NCBI RefSeq assembly: GCF_016906535.1
Contig: NC_057372.1
Location: forward strand, 2,771,501-2,835,500
Length of the DNA stretch: 64,000 nucleotides
Direction: 5' to 3'
From: Rhizoctonia solani
Taxonomy: Eukaryota > Basidiomycota > Agaricomycetes > Cantharellales > Ceratobasidiaceae
How positions within the stretch are numbered: the first letter of the stretch is position 1; every line of letters begins with the position of its first letter. Shown here piece after piece: positions 59,339-64,000 of the stretch. A program made the translations under genes and the position numbers. The notes beneath the pieces were generated by a model. It was not told where the DNA came from. It searched no databases and worked only from the letters and a program-made list of their open reading frames with translations.

Positions 59339-60730
59339 GGTGCGAGTGATCTATATTCGTACTCATGCTCCACTTTCTTATTCCAGATCTAGAGATTACA
59401 TGCGACGGGTAAACCGGGCTGGTTCCCCACTGGCGCTTTGCTTTGTCCCCCTTCTTTCACCCTTCCTCGCTCCCTAGGCGCTGTTCTTCTCTATAATGAA
59501 ATGAATCTTGATTATCAAACCCACACGATGGTGGCGCGCATCTAACCGTCCGTTCCTGGCTTGGACGGGTGGAGTGACGAGACCCACTGTATAGCACTTG
59601 TACAGCTCAAACCGATGGCTCAAATTTCTTGCGTTCGTGGTTTTGCCCGCTTATACAAAACTGACTGACGGCCTAAACGGCAACGACAGAACAAGGCACC
59701 GCACGATTTCTCTCCAGCGAAGCTGACTACAGTTGCAATATTCCATGCCTTCCATTTTTGCGCTCGCTTTGCCCAAAAAGGCATCAGCGTGGCTGGAACC
59801 CGGGTTCGGCGACCCACGACCTTGTGCGAGAAGACAGAGGATGTAAGCCGGGGTTTATCTCTATCCAATCCACTCTTCACAGTGCTTTTTTCTATCTTCC
59901 TCTTTGGGGCTCAGAATGAATAGAGCAGTTATTCGGGCTCATTGCTAACGCTGATATATTATTTCTGAGAGGAAGAGGGGTGGGACGTTGAATGAGATTT
60001 TCGAAAAGCCGGGAAAAAAGATACGGTACGTCGTCGATTCCCGACGTTTCCACTCTGATGAAGACGAGGGTACGGCATCGCCCAGGTTTTCTTGTCTGAC
60101 ATCGGCATGTAGCCTCCCGCGGTGCCACAATGGTGGCAAAGGAACCTCAATGGAATATGATGTTTTTTGTCCAGACCCGGGAGTTTACCTTGTGCTTACC
60201 AAGGTGGTGCCTTGAAATGACGATCGGGATCGTTGGAAGGCGAGTGCGTATGCGGTACGGCCATCGAGGCTTGTATGCGTGGAATCTTCTGAGAAACACC
60301 AGCTTAGTCTAGTACAAGTCGCCAAACAACCGTATTCTTTACTATAGCTGGAATAGCGTCGGTGACGGGAGCGCTTGGGAGACTCGGGCTTTATATACAA
60401 TCTCCATCTTGGGTAGGCACATATCGATAGCTCGGTTGATGAAGAAGCACCGGCAACGCGGACCTGATTTTTCATGTATACCTTCCCGCTCTTTGCGTCG
60501 CAACCTACCGTCCTAGTTCAGCCGGAAAACAAATCATCCTCTCACTCTAGAACTCTCGTTTCATACCTTTAGTCAAAGCACAGTTCCAGTACTACCGGTT
60601 CGAGGAATGTCTCATACTATGCAACTATAAAAGCACAGGCTCGATCGTGGAAGCAAGTCGTCGCACCCCCTCTCCTCCTTTTCTCCTTCCTCTCCTCCCT
60701 CACTTCGCTTCTTGTTGCGCTGGTTTGATC
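59339..60730. other. Intergenic with TATA and CT-rich leader of GMC gene
   Basis: No gene is recognised in most of this 1.4 kb. Near the right end a TATAAAA element (60626-60632) is followed by a CT-rich leader (60667-60715) just before the ATG at 60731, the usual build of a strongly expressed fungal gene. Confidence 0.55.
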
Positions 60731-63303
60731 ATGAGCCGAGTACTTGTTTGGTCTGCACTCACTCTTCTCGGGCCGCTTCTGCGAGCGTCCTGCCTCGAAG
60801 CTTGACGACGGATGGTGCCAGCTTTGCGTCCGAAACGTACGATTATATCATTGTCGGCGGTGGGACTGCTGGACTCGCCGTTGCTGCCCGGTAGGTTGCG
60901 CATGATAACCCTTGCATGGCACCATACTCACACAACCCCCGAGACTTGCCGAGAACTCGAGTGTGACGGTTGGCGTGGTCGAGGCCGGTCAATACATTGT
61001 TGATGACCCCTTGATCGACACTCCTCGTATGTAGATGTCATACCATCATGTTTCATTCTTCTCATTGACACCCCCCACCCCCTTAGAACTCTTTTCACAA
61101 ACGCAAGGTAATCCCAAGTATGATTGGATGTTCGAGTCGGTTGCGCAGCCCGGGCTGAACAATCGAGTGATGGCTATGCCTCGGTGAGTCGGTTGGGCAC
61201 TCGTTGAATGCCTATATACTCATATAACGTATTTGTTAGTGGAAAAGTACTCGGTGGATCAAGCGCGGTAGGCTTGTACATGTTTGTATCTATACACCTT
61301 ATTCACCGATATGGATGTGACTTTCCAGCTCAATTACATGGCCTTCGATCGCGCTTCCAAAGCCGAGTATGATGGTAACTAGAGCTCGATATGATTCAAA
61401 GGCTAGTTTGTACTGATGATTCTTATCTAAAGCTTGGGAAAATTGGGTAGTTCAGGGTGGAACTGGAATGGTGAGTTTACATCGATAGCTATAAAGTTCC
61501 ACATTATTGAATGTCCTTGATTTGGCTAGGAATTGTGTCATACATGAAAGTTGCCGAGGACTTTACCAACACTGATCCGTTCCGCAACTCGAGCTCCCTA
61601 TACCCATCTCAGGGAATTGCTGGGCCTATCGGATCTGGGTACAACAGTACGTACAATTCAGCTTGAACTCTGTGGCCGGGTCACTTATGCTATCGCCGCT
61701 CAGCTTGGTACAGCGATGTTACTCCGCCGTATCGCGAATCTTTGGCCAACCTGGGTATTCCCACCAATCTCAATCCAGTAAGCCCCATATTCTAGGTCTT
61801 GTTTATTTATCTGATGAAACTTTGTTATAGGATAGCGGCGATGCTTACGGTTTATACAATTGTGCCATGACTGTAAACCGGACTACCGGGAAGCGTTCTT
61901 ACTCCGCAAGCACCTACTATGCTTACAGCGCTCAGCGATCAAACCTTGTGGTGTTGACCGGCGGCCAAGCCACCAAGATCAACTTTTCGAACAAGACCAT
62001 CTCAGGGAACCATGTTGCTACCGGGGTCTCTTTCGTGTCCGACTCGAATGCATACACAGTGAACGCTCGAAGGAAGTCATTCTTTCCGCCGGATCGTTGC
62101 AGTCTCCACAACTTCTTGAACTCAGCGGTATCGGGAACAGCACGCTCTCAAGAAGTTTGGTATCACACCACTGATTAATCTACCCGGAGTTGGGGAGAAT
62201 CTGCAAGACATGTGTTTATTCCTACTTCGTATGAACTGAAGCCAGGCAAAACGACTTTTGACATTTTGAGGAACAACGCCACATTTGCAGCCGAGGCTCA
62301 GGCCCAATAGTAAGCTCCCTGCAATTCATTTTCCCTAGCGCCATTCTGACAGATTATTTAGTGCGGCGACTCACGACGGTATCTATGCGGCAACCCACTC
62401 GGCATTCTCATTCATTAACCTTGCTCATACGTCAATAACTCGACAATCCAGTCTATGAAGACTAAGCTTTATCAGGAAATCGCCGACTTGGGCACAACGG
62501 CATTGGAACGGGCTCAGTTTGCTATTCAGAAGACATGGCTTGACAAGAAGCTCGGCCACACCGAGATCATCATGTTCCCTGGTTTGTTATTCTATGAGAG
62601 GTTGGATTGTATAGTCTCACTAATTGACGGTACTCTAGGCTACTTTTCTTTCAGCGGGCCCAAGGCAAATGCTTCTTACATCTCGATGCTGTTTGCTATC
62701 CAACATCCCTTCTCTCGAGGAAATATCGTAAGTTAATCTTTCCAGGCCTTGGGTAGCCATTCATGGGTTATTGTTTGTAGCACATTGGTTCAGCCGACCC
62801 ACTTGTCAAGGGTGTCTATGACCCCAAGTACTTCTCCAATCCATTGGTATGCGTCTGTAGTTGTTTTACATTTTCGTGTTGGCTCATAGGCTATCTTAGA
62901 CCTACAAACTCTCGTGGAAGCTGTCAAATTCGGAATGAAAATATCCAAGACTGAGCCTCTTGCCTCCTCAATCGTTGCTCGTCAAGACCCCGCACCCGAA
63001 GTTACATCCGACGAAGATATTGCTGCGTATATCAAAACTTACGTGGAATCCGTTTATCATCCTATCGGCACGGCAGCATTGGCCCCGAAAGCACTAGGTG
63101 GCGTTGTTGATAATAAACTAAAGGTCTATGGCACAACCAACGTTCGAGTGGTATGTATGCGAAATTAGAGCCGAAAGCTTTGACTCACAAGTTGTGATTA
63201 GGTTGATGCAAGTGTTATACCAATTCATATGGGCACGCACATTACCAGGACCATTTACGGAATCGGCGAGAAGGCTGCTGCATTGATCAAGTCTGGGAAC
63301 TAA
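60731..63303 (+). CDS. GMC oxidoreductase (aryl-alcohol-oxidase-like)
   Basis: A FAD enzyme of the glucose-methanol-choline family, probably secreted and producing H2O2. The leader MSRVLVWSALTLLGPLLRAS looks like a signal peptide. The FAD motif is YDYIIVGGGTAGLAVAARL, then MPRGKVLGGSSAxNYM-like blocks near 61180-61340 (GKVLGGSS and LNYMAFDRASKAEYD). Next are VILSAGSLQSPQLLELSGIG, INLPGVGENLQDM, and the end VYHPIGTAALAPKALGGVVD, VVDASVIPIHMGTHITRTIY, GIGEKAAALIKSGN. The C-terminal His pair (YHPIGT and PIHMGTHI) is consistent with the active site. At least twelve introns. Breaks near 60795, 62066 and 62143 fit one missing base each. Confidence 0.83.
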
Positions 63304-63658
63304 TACGATAATCATTTGGATGGTTCTACTAATATGCATGATAATGATCCATGACTACGACTTTTGGGTTCAGGCTTACGAATAATGATTAACACCCATG
63401 TCACACGTCTCGTTTTCGTTCTTGTAACTTCGAATAATATGATTAATTTTCAACTCTTCCATGGTTGGTGACTAGACTTAGGCTTGAATTAACGAAGGAT
63501 AAATCGGACGCACGAGAGAGAGACAATAAGCCCATATCAACTTCAAAAGCTGACTTTCATCACATTGCCCTTGATATTAACATGTTTTGGATAGCTCTAG
63601 CCTCATGAATGTGCAATACATATATGAATCGTTCAATTCTACCGGAAAACCTTCAAAT
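63304..63658. other. Intergenic after GMC gene
   Basis: AT-rich 3' flank of the oxidase; nothing else seen. Confidence 0.4.
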
Positions 63659-63817
63659 TTAGGGGGCAAGCTTCACCAGCTGCCAGACGTTATCTTTACC
63701 TGGCCCAAAACGTGATATACGTACAGCATATGAGTCAATAAGTGGACCGACTTCCATTTGTCTTTTCAATAGCCAGATAAAAACTGTGTATCGCTGGGCT
63801 AGCTTGGTACTATACAT
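63659..63817 (-). CDS. Possible small protein of about 52 residues
   Basis: A short open frame reads MYSTKLAQRYTVFIWLLKRQ, MEVGPLIDSYAVRISRFGP, GKDNVWQLVKLAP. Its Met start lies about 55 bases from the start of the divergent zinc-finger gene. It has a plausible amino-acid mix, but no family is recognised and there is no splice evidence. It could be a small mitochondrial protein or noise. Confidence 0.25.
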   Translation of the reverse strand: MYSTKLAQRYTVFIWLLKRQMEVGPLIDSYAVRISRFGPGKDNVWQLVKLAP

Positions 63818-63873
63818 ATCCACCAAGCGCCTAGCCCAGTCCGCGTTCACTCACGTGACTTACGGCCAACGCT

Positions 63874-64000
63874 ATGTCTGATGCCCGCTCACTCCTTCGT
63901 CGTGCTAAAGCTGCTGAATCCGAGAAACGTATAAACCACCCTCTTGCGCTTTATAATGCATCAGGTCAATTGCGATGTGCTGCGTGCGGAACTACTATTA
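63874..64000 (+). CDS. ZNF830-like zinc-finger protein, 5' end only
   Basis: The window ends inside this gene. The visible start MSDARSLLRRAKAAESEKRI, NHPLALYNASGQLRCAACGT matches the N-terminus of the ZNF830/CCDC16 family, a splicing-associated C2H2 protein, and CAACG is the first half of the finger (CxxC). An E-box CACGTG lies at 63853-63858, 15 bases upstream of the ATG. Confidence 0.75.
   Translation, partial: MSDARSLLRRAKAAESEKRINHPLALYNASGQLRCAACGTTI

Overview
This is intron-dense eukaryotic nuclear DNA from a filamentous basidiomycete. Introns of about 45-75 bases interrupt nearly every gene, and several are confirmed by frame. The gene set is fungal: ATG2, a GMC/aryl-alcohol-type oxidase, P450, a fungal-type homeodomain protein and a CsbD-like protein. 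The intron style together with the seven-helix membrane protein family suggests Agaricomycetes, most likely the Rhizoctonia/Ceratobasidium group. The organism name is inference. All calls come from reading translations by eye; no database search was possible.

Layout. 0-9.7 kb is a compact housekeeping block: a small unknown gene, MED25 (Mediator), TRM8 (tRNA m7G methyltransferase), mitochondrial citrate synthase and ARPC2 (Arp2/3). 9.7-18.2 kb holds a P450, an MFS transporter and a SARAF-like ER protein. RRP41 (exosome) lies at 19.5-20.4 kb. 20.5-32.6 kb is a looser, accessory-looking island. It has three copies (A, B, C) of a seven-helix membrane protein family of unknown function, an ABC-F ATPase between the inverted copies B and C, and a 186-base inverted-repeat element resembling a MITE. 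32.6-50.8 kb is again compact: RLP24, ATG2, JJJ1, a CsbD-like protein, a DUF4139 protein, COX12, TIM13, PRP18 and PNG1. 50.8-64 kb has a homeodomain factor, U1-70K, a CobW/ZNG1 GTPase, a GMC oxidoreductase and the start of a ZNF830-like zinc-finger gene.

Gene relationships. Many housekeeping genes are divergent pairs sharing 110-380 bases of promoter: MED25/TRM8, MFS/SARAF, ATG2/JJJ1, COX12/TIM13, PRP18/PNG1 and U1-70K/ZNG1. COX12 and TIM13 both encode twin-cysteine proteins of the mitochondrial intermembrane space. RLP24 and JJJ1, both 60S ribosome biogenesis factors, flank ATG2.

Quality caveat. About twenty reading-frame breaks in otherwise well-conserved genes all fit one missing base, often at a run of identical bases. 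They affect JJJ1 (seven), the 5' part of ATG2, RLP24, SARAF, PNG1, the homeodomain gene, U1-70K, ZNG1 and the GMC oxidase. Sequencing or assembly deletions explain them better than pseudogenes, so spans are given for the whole locus, across the breaks.
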